Below are positions 46,135-57,850 of a DNA stretch of 64,000 nucleotides, piece by piece. Made by a program: the position numbers and the translations under genes. Every line of letters starts with the position of its first letter. The stretch's first letter is position 1. The stretch is from Cololabis saira. Its lineage: Eukaryota > Chordata > Actinopteri > Beloniformes > Belonidae. The notes beneath the pieces were generated by a model that saw only the letters and a list, made by a program, of their open reading frames with translations, was not told the origin of the DNA and ran no database searches. Location: NCBI RefSeq assembly GCF_033807715.1, contig NC_084601.1, positions 21,470,129-21,534,128 on the forward strand, written 5' to 3'.

Positions 46135-48256
46135 GTTTGGGTTTGGGTTTGGGTTTATTAATTTAGCACAAAAAGATGCATGAAGCACTGCGCAAGGAGG
46201 GAACGAAGTTCTATAGCGAACTTGTACAAGGTTCCACCCCTGTCAAAAAAACAAAACAAAGGACAAGCAGACAGCATGCATGAGCTAAACAACAACAAAA
46301 AACAAAGATCAATAGCAACAGAAATTCAAGTACTTGAAACAACTAATAGTAAAAAACACAAAGAAAGAACAAAAAATGTGACAAAAGCAGAACAATGAGA
46401 AAGAATATATAATTAAAGGTCGATAAAATTAAAGGTCGAGTAGAGAAAGTAAATTAGGTTCCTGTGGAAAGTAAAAATTCCTTTAGGTTTTTTTTGAAAA
46501 AGCATTGGGAGGAGGTGGACCTCAGTGAAGAGTTTAAGTCAGACCAGATCTTGGGGCCTCTATAAGTAATGTTAAATTAGTGACTTGAGGTTCGGGAGGA
46601 CGGTATAGATAAGCTATTGTTACTAAACCTTGTTTGATATGAGTGAAAGTCTGTTGTCAGAATAAAGAAATTGTGAAAAGTAATAGGCAGATCTTGTTTC
46701 CTGTATATAAACTTATGAATAAAAAGGCATGTTTGATAGGCATTCACCTTATCAATAGGTAAGAGTCGATACTTCAGAAAAAGAGGCGCTGATGGCGCAT
46801 ATCTAGAGGAGTGGGAGATCAATCTCAGAAACCTCTTCTGCAATAAGAGTAGTTTTCTTAGATGAGTCGGATAATTAGCTGCCCAAACAATGTTACAATA
46901 ATTTAAATGAGGGAACAAGAAACTATAATATAGGGTTAAGTAAGCTGAGGAATGAATTAAAGGGAGAACTTTCTTCAAAATGCCTAGCATCTTCATGGAT
47001 CTTTTGGAGACGAGATCAATATGATTACACCAGTTGAGGTGTTCATCTAGAATAACCCCCAGAAATTTGGTTGAATTGACTTGAAGGATTTCATTACCAT
47101 TTATTAGAATTTTGGCTAACTCCTTGGGATAGAACTTATTAATGTTACAAAAGACCATGAAGTTGCATTTATTGACATTGAGGGTCAGTTTGTTAAGTTG
47201 GAACCAGTGGGCAATTGAAGAAAGTTCATCATTGGCACATTTAATCAGAGTGGGAAAATCCTCATGAACAGCGATGAGATTAGTGTCATCTGCGAACAGG
47301 ACAGGAAGAAATGTTTTACACATCATAGGCATATCATTGATATAAATTAAGAATAGCAAGGGACCCAAGATTGAGCCTTGGGGTACACCAAACAAGATTT
47401 TAGATTTTTTAGAAGAAAAGTCATTAAGATGGACAAATTGTTCTCTATTGGTCAGATAGTTTTTGAACCAGTTAAGGGCGGTTCCCGCCACACCATACCT
47501 GTAGAGCTTAGAGATAAGAATGTTGTGATCTACCGTATCGAAAGCTTTACTTAAATCCAGGAAAATTCCTAAGGCAAATTTTTTATCATCCAGAGCGTTG
47601 GAAATATTATTTACAAGCTGGAGGAGTGCATGTTCTGTGGAATATTTTTTTCGGAAACCATATTGGTGTTTATATAATATATTGTTAATTTCAAAATGTT
47701 GAGATATTCTATGAAAGACCAGCTTTTCCAGAATTTTAGATATACAGGGAAGAATAGATATTGGTCGATAATTTCCGAAATCATTAGTGTCACCCGATTT
47801 AAAAATCGGGACGACTTTTGCAATTTGTAATTCCTCGGGAATGATTCCAGATTGAAAGGATAATGAAAAGATATGGGTTAGAGGTGGTAGTATAAAATCA
47901 ATGGTCTCTTTGATGAGGGCAGACTTAATGCCATCATGCCCAGCCGCCGACTTGGACTGGACTTCCTGAGGATTCGGGGGATCCAGGTTTAAGAGTGGGG
48001 GAAACTGCCCTTTAATTAGGCCACAGGGATTCCCATCAGCTGCCTTAATACAAGATGCCAGATTGAAACCAACATTAACAAAGAAATCATTGAACCCATC
48101 AGCCACTTCATTTGGGTTGAAAAGAGTGCCTTCCTTCCCCTTCATCTCTGTAGGTGCGGCTTGAGGTGATTTCCTACGATTTAATAGGTGGTTAATGAGG
48201 TTCCATGTTGACTTGGGGTCATTTGAGGCAATATTAATATATGTAAATAACCATAT
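46135..48256 (-). mobile_element. 5'-truncated LINE, RT open, (AAACCC)n tail
   Basis: Minus strand from about 48256 (next to TA/CATA arrays) to 46135. The coding frame occupies 48251-46577. A 440-bp 3' untranslated part follows and ends in TTAATAAACCCAAACCCAAA..., four 6-bp units of AAACCC at 46156-46135. No endonuclease domain precedes the frame, so the copy is 5' truncated. I place it in the broad CR1/L2/jockey group from the RT motifs. A clear target duplication was not found. Confidence 0.85.
46577..48145 (-). CDS. LINE reverse transcriptase, 522 codons open
   Basis: From ATG 48145 the frame is open for 522 codons to the stop at 46577, and stays open upstream of that ATG to about 48251 (NDPKSTWNLINHLLNRRK precedes it in frame). 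This is therefore the surviving part of a longer protein rather than a true start. RT motifs in order: NYRPISILPCISKILEKL (residues 125-142), YGFRKKYSTEHAL (162-174), motif A FLDLSKAFDTVDH with Asp 197, motif B GVPQGSILGP (253-262), and motif C LFADDTNL with Asp 286 and 287. After these come the thumb block TKFLGVILDEHLNW and the C-terminal L-x-Y-C-N-I-V-W block. The protein would copy LINE RNA at nicked target DNA. All catalytic Asp are kept, which is unusual in this window, but without an endonuclease it cannot prime normally. Confidence 0.92.
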   Translation of the reverse strand: MKGKEGTLFNPNEVADGFNDFFVNVGFNLASCIKAADGNPCGLIKGQFPPLLNLDPPNPQEVQSKSAAGHDGIKSALIKETIDFILPPLTHIFSLSFQSGIIPEELQIAKVVPIFKSGDTNDFGNYRPISILPCISKILEKLVFHRISQHFEINNILYKHQYGFRKKYSTEHALLQLVNNISNALDDKKFALGIFLDLSKAFDTVDHNILISKLYRYGVAGTALNWFKNYLTNREQFVHLNDFSSKKSKILFGVPQGSILGPLLFLIYINDMPMMCKTFLPVLFADDTNLIAVHEDFPTLIKCANDELSSIAHWFQLNKLTLNVNKCNFMVFCNINKFYPKELAKILINGNEILQVNSTKFLGVILDEHLNWCNHIDLVSKRSMKMLGILKKVLPLIHSSAYLTLYYSFLFPHLNYCNIVWAANYPTHLRKLLLLQKRFLRLISHSSRYAPSAPLFLKYRLLPIDKVNAYQTCLFIHKFIYRKQDLPITFHNFFILTTDFHSYQTRFSNNSLSIPSSRTSSH

Positions 48257-48281
48257 TCATAACTTATTGTGAATAGTGTGC

Positions 48282-48286
<5 letters not shown>

Positions 48287-48318
<32 letters not shown>
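48287..48318. repeat. (TA)n microsatellite
   Basis: Short TA array at the 5' break of the LINE. Confidence 0.95.
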
Positions 48319-48323
<5 letters not shown>

Positions 48324-48335
48324 CTTACATGCATG

Positions 48336-48449
48336 CATACATACATACATACATACATACATACATACATACATACATACATACATACATACATACATAC
48401 ATACATACATACATACATACATACATACATACATACATACATACATACA

Positions 48450-48479
<30 letters not shown>
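48336..48479. repeat. (CATA)n microsatellite, 144 bp
   Basis: Thirty-six near-perfect CATA units. Frames through it give Met-Tyr-Val-Cys or His-Thr-Tyr-Ile polymers that are artefacts. Confidence 0.98.
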
Positions 48480-48480
<1 letters not shown>

Positions 48481-48481
<1 letters not shown>

Positions 48482-48687
48482 AAACACATCTGGGTGCACG
48501 TTACGATTCGGGCGAAAAAACGGCTGAAGAAATGGCATAAATTGCGCCAAAATTACACGATTAATTCAAAATGGACGACTTCCTGTTCGGTTTCGAACAT
48601 GGCGCCAAGAGACTTTTCTTTAAGTTGCAACATGATACAGGTGTGTACGGATTTTCGTGCATGTACGTCAAACTGTATTGTGGGGCT
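48481..48687 (+). repeat. AGC repeat, 3' fragment
   Basis: TCTGGGTGCACGTTACGATT, AAATTGCGCCAAAATTACAC and GACTTCCTGTTCGGTTTCGA match copy 2 at 33060-33090 and 32762-32830. It lacks the 5' start. Confidence 0.8.
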
Positions 48688-49826
<1,139 letters not shown>

Positions 49827-50029
49827 TGATTAGAAGATTTGCTTTATATGGTTTCTTGTCTCTGTTTATGTAATTGAACCATCAGAATTTATCCGAAGTG
49901 TTGTTTACCAACTGCTTAACACTGGTGTAAATACATTCCTGATTGAAAGAAGTCGTCTTCGTTTATTTTACACATATTTGCAGCCAAGGTTGGTTGCCGG
50001 AGCTGCGCTCGAATTTCACCCTTCAATTA

Positions 50030-50226
50030 TACTATGCAGAATAATTAATCTTGAGACGGATCTTGTTGTTAAAGTTATAATTTTCCTGGAAACAGGTGGT
50101 GCCCCGAGGATTATGTCATGTTGATAATTCAATTTGATAATCTACTTTATTAATTATTAATAATGGTTAAAGGACAATTATTAATAACTTTTGATAACTG
50201 AACAGTAGAACCTGTTGCACAACAAA
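50030..50226. repeat. Direct repeat A (partner at 50851)
   Basis: Shares AAAGTTATAATTTTCCTGGA, AGGTGGTGCCCC, GATAATTCAATTTGATAA and TAATTATTAATAAT, in order, with 50851-51046, as well as TGTTGCACAACAA at the end. About 840 bp apart, same orientation. GGTGGTGCCCC resembles a primer-binding-site word, but no LTR ends are seen. Confidence 0.7.
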
Positions 50227-50410
50227 GAGCTTTTTGTCTTGCGCTAGTATCCACTGTACTTTGAATGAACACTGATGTGTACGCCTTTGTTCAGTCAAGG
50301 ACAGGGTGAGACTCTTGCAAAATGATCATACTGGGCTCTTGGTTTGTTTATTTCTGTTGTCCTTTCCTCAGACTCTTGTGTAACTTTCCTCAAAGTTGTT
50401 ATTTCCCAAC

Positions 50411-50728
50411 TGTCACGATTGCAGTTTGTTGAGGACCCAAACGCGGGAGAGCAGGAGGCAGGAGTTCCAGAAAACTCAGGTTTATTTGCAAAGACAAACC
50501 AAAAAGGCTGCTGAGCATGATGAAAAAGGCAGAACCAAAACAGGAATCCAAAAACTAGACGAGGAGAACATGGAGGGAGCAAACAGTACGGACCAGCGAG
50601 GAGCAGGGGAAAGACAAGACTAGATATACACAGGGGATAACGAGACACAGGTGCAGACAATCAGGGCAGATGGGAAACAGGAGGGACAGAACTGAAACTC
50701 AAACTGGGGGAAATGTCAAACCTTGACA
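50411..50728 (-). mobile_element. Solo LTR, CCAAC duplication (318 bp)
   Basis: On the minus strand it starts TGTCAAGGTTTGACATTT and ends CAATCGTGACA. CCAAC flanks both sides (50406-50410 and 50729-50733), the 5-bp duplication of LTR retrotransposons. AATAAAC lies near 50478 (minus) as poly(A) signal. A related LTR, plus strand, is at 52766-53076. No internal sequence is left, so recombination between two LTRs is the simplest origin. Confidence 0.9.
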
Positions 50729-50850
50729 CCAACAGCTTCAGAAAGCTGTTTTTTATATTGTTAATAAAGTTTTGACTTACAGTACTTTTCTTCTTATTTT
50801 TTATTTTATTTTTTTGCATTGATAGTAAGATAGATAATAGTAAGATTTGC

Positions 50851-51046
50851 TATTCTGCAGAATAATAGCTATTTCTGAGACTGATTCCCGCTGTGAAAGT
50901 TATAATTTTTCCTGGAAATCCAGGTGGTGCCCCACAAGGATTAAATCATTTTGATAATTCAATTTGATAAATAGTCTACTTCATTAATTATTAATAATTG
51001 TTGAATAAAATAACTGGAACAGCGCCCTCTGCTGTTGCACAACAAT
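50851..51046. repeat. Direct repeat B (partner at 50030)
   Basis: See repeat A for the shared words; the ends here differ (GCGCCCTCTGCTGTTGCACA). The solo LTR lies between the two, but outside both. Confidence 0.7.
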
Positions 51047-52590
51047 TGCTACCAGCAATATGTCACTAAATTCCCTCAGCAAGTAAAATCCAGTCCAGCA
51101 TTTAATAACCATAAACTCCACCAGTGATGAGCTTTAGTTGCAGACCACAGCGTTGCGGCACAGGCATCGCTGATGTAAACACAGACTCCCCTGCTGCAAG
51201 TCTTCCCCCCCTGGACGAGCTCTCTGTCCACCGCTAGCATGTTAGCTGGGCTAGCTGAATGGCACAGTCCGGGATGCTGTTGTTGAGCCATGTTTCCATA
51301 AAAACAAGAACACAACAATTATTTGTGCGAAGTAGGCGGATGTAGTCCAGTATATTTTCCAGCGAGCATACGTTAGCCAGTGTGATGGTAGGAGTTGCTG
51401 CCTGGTGAGGGCTAGCAGCTAACCAAGCCTGGACACCTTTGCGCTTTCCACGCTTCTGATGCCTCATAAATTGGCTGTGCGTTTCTACTGTGGTCTAGTT
51501 GCAGTAGTGGGGGTCGGTGAATGGGCAGGCCTATGGAGTAGATCGCAGTCACGTAGCTCTTCTGCGTCCGCTGGATTGATGTTAAAGTTTAAATTGATTG
51601 ATTGATTGATTGAGGAACACCATAATCTTTCTTTCCAGCTATCTTGAAGCCTGCCTTTAGAGCCGCAACTCTAAATTTAACCATGGAATTTGCCTACTCT
51701 GACTGATAACCTTTTTCAGAGGGCAAACCATGTCAAGTGTTGTATAGTGGCCATTGTACTGTTGACAAGACAATCTACATGTTTGTCAGTAAAGTCAAGG
51801 TAACTGTCCTTCATTCTTACACACAACAAGGAAGGAATTAACAATGGACCTATTTCATTCAATTTAGCTACAGCACCCTCTGCTAGACATCTACAATAGG
51901 GAAATTATCTCTTAGATGCTGCGTATTTCAATTAATCTAAATTCAAATAGCCTATTATGTTTTTTAAAACGATTGGACAAGATGTGGTGGTTAGGGAATA
52001 TTGTTAGTTGTTTATTTTTATATGCCATATACCACAGCAACAAACCCCTACAATGAATTTTTGAAGAGACTTAGTCCTGCTTAATGCAACAATTAATTTC
52101 CCCCATTATTACATTCTTAATAAATGTATTTTGGGATTTAATTTTATATGTCAGAATGATATCAAGGTATGAAGACAACAATGAGCATAATAGAATTAAA
52201 GGGCATAATTTAAGCAAACATTTTCAGCATCTATAAGAATCGTAAAGTATCCCACTATAATGACGCTATTTGTATTCAACACTCAGTAATATAAAGCGTC
52301 TGAGAAGTCCAAGAGAAACTGAAGAAGTAACAGATGGATGATGCACCACAACAAAAATAAGTGGTTCACATGAATTCCACAATGGGTGAGAGAAACTGGG
52401 AGTTAAAAGCTCCCAGTTTCTAAGTTGTGGTTTGCTGCTACTCTTTGCTTTAAGGAATGTTAACCTTTAAATAACCAAGTGGCGTTACAGTAGTTCATTG
52501 AAACTAACGTGATCATCCTACTGCAGCCAGATTTCTGAAATATATAATAAATCAATTTTTTTATTACATTTCAAGTCATTCACTTACACA
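51047..52590. other. Unassigned stretch
   Basis: No domain found. Minor marks: a short (ATTG)n at 51596-51612. The minus frames 51076-51318 and 51234-51467 contain LALANVCSLENILDY-like and ETWLN-like words (51296-51380). These resemble the start of a LINE endonuclease (N-V-R-S-L..., ETWL), so a LINE 5' scrap on minus is possible. Confidence 0.4.
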
Positions 52591-52599
52591 AAGATTTAA

Positions 52600-52765
52600 C
52601 TTGGCGAGAGCTAATATTCAATAAGCCGAAGACAGCCTCCTGAACTGTCTCGTCAGTCTGCCCCCCTGAACGCTGACTGTGTGTTGGAGCCCCTCCGCCC
52701 ACCCTGTGTTGTTTTTTTGGGGGTTTTGTGGAACATCTGGAAGCTGTTCCTTGAGGGGGGAGTAA
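52600..52765 (+). mobile_element. 3' internal end and polypurine tract of gypsy-like LTR element
   Basis: GAGGGGGGAG (52753-52762) directly before an LTR start (TGTCACAG, 52766) is a polypurine tract in the normal place. The 150 bp before it are GC-richer and resemble the region after pol, but no conserved domain survives. Confidence 0.7.
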
Positions 52766-53076
52766 TGTCACAGTTTGGTTATTCAGTTCCTGTTTTATTT
52801 TGAAACACGTGTCTTTGTGTTTCAGTTCTGGTTTGACTTTCCTGTTTCCCATCTGCCCTGATTGTCGGCACCTATGTCTCGTTAACCCCTCTGTGTATAT
52901 CTGGTCTTGTCCTCGTTGTGCCATGTCAGGTTTTTCTTCTGCTCTCATGTTTGTTTGTTTAACCCTGCTAAGCAGCGCTTTTGGTTTTGTTTGCTTTTGT
53001 TAATAAATCACCATCCTTGGAACTCCTGCCTCTCAGCTCTCCTGCATTTGGGTCCTATCTACTACGCAACATTACA
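52766..53076 (+). mobile_element. 3' LTR, same family as 50411-50728
   Basis: Shares with the solo LTR the words TTTCCCATCTGCCCTGATTG, GTATATCTGGTCTTGTC and GGAACTCCTGCCTC, and carries TTAATAAATC as poly(A) signal. Ends ...CAACATTACA. Immediately downstream begins LINE sequence (CAATCTTGTTCAG), so the LTR element once entered or joined that LINE. Confidence 0.8.
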
Positions 53077-54160
53077 CAATCTTGTTCAGTTTATACATGC
53101 AGCTCTTGGGAAGTATAATCCAGAATCACGCATGAATTTTCATTGCTATGCTGATGATACACAGCTGCATTTGTCTATGAAGCCAGATGAAAGCGCAATA
53201 CTGACAGGAATAAATCATGTCTCTCCAGGAGTTAGCCTCACTCCATTGGCTCCCTGTAAAACTTAAGACTCCAACTCAAAATTGTGTTACTTGCGTATAA
53301 AACCCAAAACAGCCTAGTTCTGTGATATTTGCAAGACCTGTGATTACCTTATGTTCCTAATAGAGCTCTCCATTCTCAGAGCGCAGGTTTACTCATAGTT
53401 CCTAGAATATCCTAATGTAGATTTGGAGGCCTTCTGCTATCAGGCATTATTACCGTGGAACCAATTTGGGTTCAGGAGGCTGACACCACCTCCACTTTTA
53501 CAACCAAACTTAAAATGCTTCTGTTTAGTAAAGTCTATAGTTAGTGTAAACTGTAGTGTGTTATGATTATCTCATAATATTTTTTCTCCATTGTGCTTGT
53601 AGTTTGTTGTGCTGGTCTGCCCCCTCGTTTTCACTTCTGTGCATGTATCCAGGCCAGAGCTTCTGAAGCGGCATGCTGCCCTGCAGTCCCAGCCTCTGAT
53701 CATCCCACTGCTTGCTTCCGCCTGTCTGTATAGATTTCTGTTGGATACCTGCTGACATCCTGACCTGCAGTCCCACCTTCTGACCACCTCAGTGTCTGCT
53801 GTCTAAATCTGTTTATATAGTCATCCCTGTAGTACATCAATGTACCATTGTGTCTGTGTTTCTCCTCTCTTTTTCTTTATTCTCTCTGTAGGATATCTCT
53901 TTTCCAGCTCTGCCCAGCTGGCCTTCGGCAGGAGGGCTCCCCCTTATGACCCAGGTCCTGCTCAAGGTTTCATCCCTACTAAAGAGGCTTTTTTTCCTTG
54001 CCACTGTTTGGCCTAAGGTTTAACTCCCACTTCTGTCCTTTTTTACCTGCCATTGTTTATGTAATAATTGCTCTGGGGTCATGTCCTGGGTCTCTGGAAA
54101 GCTCCTAGAGGCAACTTGTGTTGTAATAGATGCTACATAAATAAAATTGAATTGAATTAA
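53077..54160 (+). pseudogene. L2-like LINE, copy A, with 400-bp deletion
   Basis: Matches copy B (62070-63725). It starts at CAATCTTGTTCAGTTTATAC; motif C reads CYADDTQLH (about 53145). Between ...MKPDES and LTGI at 53200 about 400 bp are missing relative to copy B, at a short CTGACAGGAAT junction. Then come SLTPLAPCKT (about 53240), frameshifts, the 3' untranslated part, and a tail AATAAAATTGAATTGAATTA. Inert. Confidence 0.88.
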
Positions 54161-55105
54161 TTGTTGGGAATAGAGAAATTAATTTAAAAACTAAATTTCA
54201 TATTCCTTTTAACTGCTTGGAAATTGTTAAAAAAAAAGAACACACATTTTTCCATCATAGGCTGTAGTGTAGCCTACTTGTTTAAAATGTTTCTAATTCC
54301 AACATTGACCGGAAAATTGCCATTAATGGCACAACCATTAGTCAGAAGCTACAGTGCCATGAAAACAGCAACACGAGCAATTGAGATGCATTAGTCATAA
54401 ATTCATGCTGCTGTATCACAAAGACACTGGGACATTCATGTTGATATCATGATCGGCCATGAGATTGGGTTGCTTATACCCTCTACTAGAGCCGAGCTCA
54501 GCTGTCTTTGGGTGATGGTCAGGGTACATGGTGGACAGGTCATTTTATTGTAATTTCAGATAAGTGTCCTGAATTAACTGACTCATGTGATTGACTTTGC
54601 ATTCAATTTTTCATGGGAAGTTTTGTCACCATTTCCGGAACCTAGCATAAATGACCCTCAGAGTAATCCGCTGCATTGAAAAGCAACCTGCCGCTCTGTA
54701 GGCTACAACAATAAGGAGTCATGTTTAACCTCAAGGTGAAGGGAGCCAACAAATCAGCAGGATTTGACCCATTTCCCTGACATCTTAAAGACTTTCCCTC
54801 AACTCTTCCTCTCTCCACTTTGAAACAGAGCTCAGTTTTTTGTTTCTCTCTCTCTCTCTCTCTAGTGGTATTGTGCTTGGTGTGGAGGCTTTTCTGTAAA
54901 ATATGCTAATTTTAAACAGGCACTATGCAGCTTTTAATCTGATTTGAAAAACGCTACCCCGGCATTTCACTGATTCATTTCACACATTAGCATTAATGGG
55001 AGTTTACTGACTGAGTGAGACAGATATTTTTTTTTAAACTTTCACTTCTGTTTGAAGTAAAAGAAAAACAAACAAAAAAAACCCAAAAGCATACAAATAC
55101 ATTTT
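54161..55105. other. Unassigned stretch
   Basis: AT-rich; a (CT)n run at 54846-54863 is the only simple repeat. No gene seen. Confidence 0.5.
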
Positions 55106-55108
55106 TTT

Positions 55109-55110
<2 letters not shown>

Positions 55111-55186
<76 letters not shown>
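55111..55186. repeat. (TA)n microsatellite
   Basis: About 76 bp, followed after a few bases by a CATA array, the same pairing as at 48287-48479. Confidence 0.97.
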
Positions 55187-55189
<3 letters not shown>

Positions 55190-55192
55190 TAT

Positions 55193-55280
55193 ATACATAC
55201 ATACATACATACATACATACATACATACATACATACATACATACATACATACATACATACATACATACATACATACATAC
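55193..55280. repeat. (ATAC)n microsatellite, 88 bp
   Basis: Twenty-two perfect units ending exactly where the Tc1-like terminal repeat CAGTTGAAAC begins. Confidence 0.97.
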
Positions 55281-57850
55281 AGTTGAAACGAGAAGTTTAA
55301 AATAAATAAATAAATAAACAAAATTTAAAAAAAGAAACCAGAAGTTTACACACACAGACACATGACATGTTTTGTCTTACTGTCTGAAGTTAAATCTGAC
55401 TACACCTCTCCAGGATTAGAACAATTATTTCATTTTGCTAAATGTTACAATAATGAGAGAGATAATTTCTTAGAGAGCTTTATGTTACTTTCTTTGAGGT
55501 CAAAAGTTTACATATATTTCCTTATTATTTAGTAGCATTGCCTTTGTACTGCATGACTTGGGTCAAACGTTTTGGGTAACCTTCCACAAGCTTTTGACAG
55601 TACTCTTACTTCTGGTACTAATACTAATACTTCTGGCCAATTCCTCCTGACAGGACTAGTCTAACTGAGTCAGGTTTGTCGGTCGCCTCGCTTGCTTTTC
55701 AGATCTGCCCACAAATTTTCGATGGGATTCAGATCAGGGCTTGTGATCGCCACTCCAAGACATTGACTTTATTGTCCTCAAGCCACTTTAACTATTTGCT
55801 TAGGGTCATTGTCGATTTGGAAGACCTATTAAGTTTTAGTTTCATTCATGTCTTGGGATGTTGCCTTAATATTTCCATGTAAAGTTCTTTCTTCATGATA
55901 ATGTCTATTTTATGAAGAGCTCCAGTTCCTGGTGGATCAAAACAGCCCCACAACATGATGCTGCCACCTCTGTGCTTCACAGTTGGTAAGCCCTACAAGC
56001 TTCCCCCATTTTGCCTCCAAATGTAACATTGGTCATTATGGCCAAACAGCTCCATTTCAGTTTCAACAGACTACAGTACATGTCTCCAGAAGATAAGGTG
56101 TTTGTCTTGGTGTCTTTTTGCAAACTGTAATCTGGATTTTTAATGTTTATTTACAGTAGGAGTAATGGCTTCTTTCATGCTGAGTGGACTCTCAACCCAT
56201 GTCGGTGCAGGACTTGTTTCACTGTGGATAAGGACTGCTTCTTACCAGTTTCATCCAGCATCTTCAGTTAATTTATCAGGAGCTTCCAAATCCATGACAT
56301 CATCATCTGGGCCTCGTCACGTTATTTAACCCGTTCCCCCCGACGGAGCAGCAGCTGGATGCACCAGTTCATGTGGGGTAAAAGTTACTCAAGTGCTATC
56401 AGGGTATTTTCTTTCAACTGTTTCTCAAACAAGAAGCCCTAAAGCCAATATGTCAAAACTCCAAGTACGTTTTATCAAGAAAGTATTTGATTTATAACAA
56501 CCTCAAAATACATATGCAACAAATGATGCCACTCCCAACACGAGCAACACCCGCAACAAAACGCAACAAAACGCAACAGAACGAAAGATCAATTTTCTCC
56601 ACTCCAACGTAGTGGGTATCATATGAAACTACAAAAACTTCACTTCCAGATGATACTGAACATAAACGTTTTTGGGCTGACCACTTCATGCAAATCTCAA
56701 AACAAACCGAAAGCCAAAATTCACATTTCACAGCCCGCGTTTTCATCAAACAGTATGTCAGCAAATCCCAAAGCTATTCCCATCAAAAGCAGTATATTTT
56801 ATTTCCTTACTGTTTCGTTGTCATTTTCAGTCAATCCACACCATTCTTTGACCAAAATTCACGGCTTAATCCTTCATAGTAGTGAAACTGCTTCATCCGC
56901 CGTCATTTCATTATCCTGCCGGTCATTTTGTTGACTTCTCGTAGCTTTTGGGAATTTACGTAAACTTTGTTGACATTTTACATGTCGCAAGCTTTCAAAC
57001 GATATACAGTGGGGTAAAAAAGTATTTAGTCAGACACCAGTTGTGCAAGTTCTCCCACTTAAAAAGAGGGATGCCTGTAATTTTCATCGCAGGTATATCT
57101 CAACTATGGGAGACAAAATGAAAAAAAAATAAAAATCCAGAAAATCAAATTGTCTGATTTTTAAATAATGTATTTGCAAATTATAGTGGGAAATGAGTAT
57201 TTGGTCAATAACAAAAGTTAATCTCAATACTTTGTTATATACCCTTTGTTGGCAATGACCAAGGTCAAAAGTTTTCTGTAAGTCTTCACAAGGTTTTCAC
57301 AAACAGTTGCTGGTATTTTGGCTTATTCCTCCATGCAGATCTCCTCTAGAGCAGTGATGTTTCAGGGCTGTCGCTGGGCAACATGGACTTTCAACTCCCT
57401 CCAAAGATTTTCTATGGGTTTGAGATCTGGAGAAATGTTTCTTACAAAGCCACTCCTTCGTTGCCTGAGCGGTGTGTTTGGGATCATTGTCATGCTGGAA
57501 GACCCAGCCACATTTCATCCTCATTGCCTTTGCTGATGGAAGGAGGTTTTCACTCAAAATCTCACGATACATGGCCCCATTCATTCTTTCCCTTTTTTTC
57601 TTTGGTTTATCACAATTTGCTCAGGCATGTGAACATTCACAATTTTTCTGACACTGGAAATGTATGCTGTGAGGTCTTAGCTATCCATTGAGACCATATT
57701 GTTCTTATAATTGTGAAGATATTGTTGATTAAATTTGGATAGGCCTGTTCAGGCGAAATTCACCTCCACAATCCCTAGGGGTTAACAGGTTAAATACATA
57801 GTACCTTTTGTGTTTGTAAACTTTTGAACTTTTGACTTCTTAATTTTGCA
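55281..57850 (-). pseudogene. Decayed Tc1-like element, transposase on minus
   Basis: Left end CAGTTGAAACGAGAAGTTTA, then ACCAGAAGTTTACACACACA, which is the IR/DR style of Tc1-like elements. Minus strand 56270-55600 carries, over shifting frames, words such as the reverse of CACAACATGATGCTGCCACC (a catalytic-region block around 55955) and ATTTTCGATGGGATTCAGAT (DDE/E region, 55705). Frameshifts and deletions are many. The right end may be TTTGTAAACTTTTG... near 57825-57845. A second Tc1-like scrap lies within 57005-57600, and 56283-57004 is foreign and unassigned. Confidence 0.75.
57005..57600 (-). pseudogene. Second Tc1-like scrap with transposase C-terminus
   Basis: Starts TACAGTGGGGTAAAAAAGTA, a Tc1/mariner terminal repeat with TA. 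The minus frame 57297-57584 contains [18 protein letters not shown], which is the second catalytic Asp block (D-N-D-P-K-H-T), followed by a frameshift in place of the third acidic block. The N-terminal DNA-binding half and the other terminal repeat are missing. Nested in the element at 55281-57850. Confidence 0.85.

Noticed and set aside
46135..46158. Interstitial telomere
   Set aside because: The units are TTTGGG/AAACCC, not TTAGGG, only four copies, and they end a LINE.
48257..48550. Met-Tyr-Val-Cys and His-Thr-Tyr-Ile frames; array looks CRISPR-like at a glance
   Set aside because: It is a 4-bp CATA microsatellite with no spacers; also at 55193-55280.
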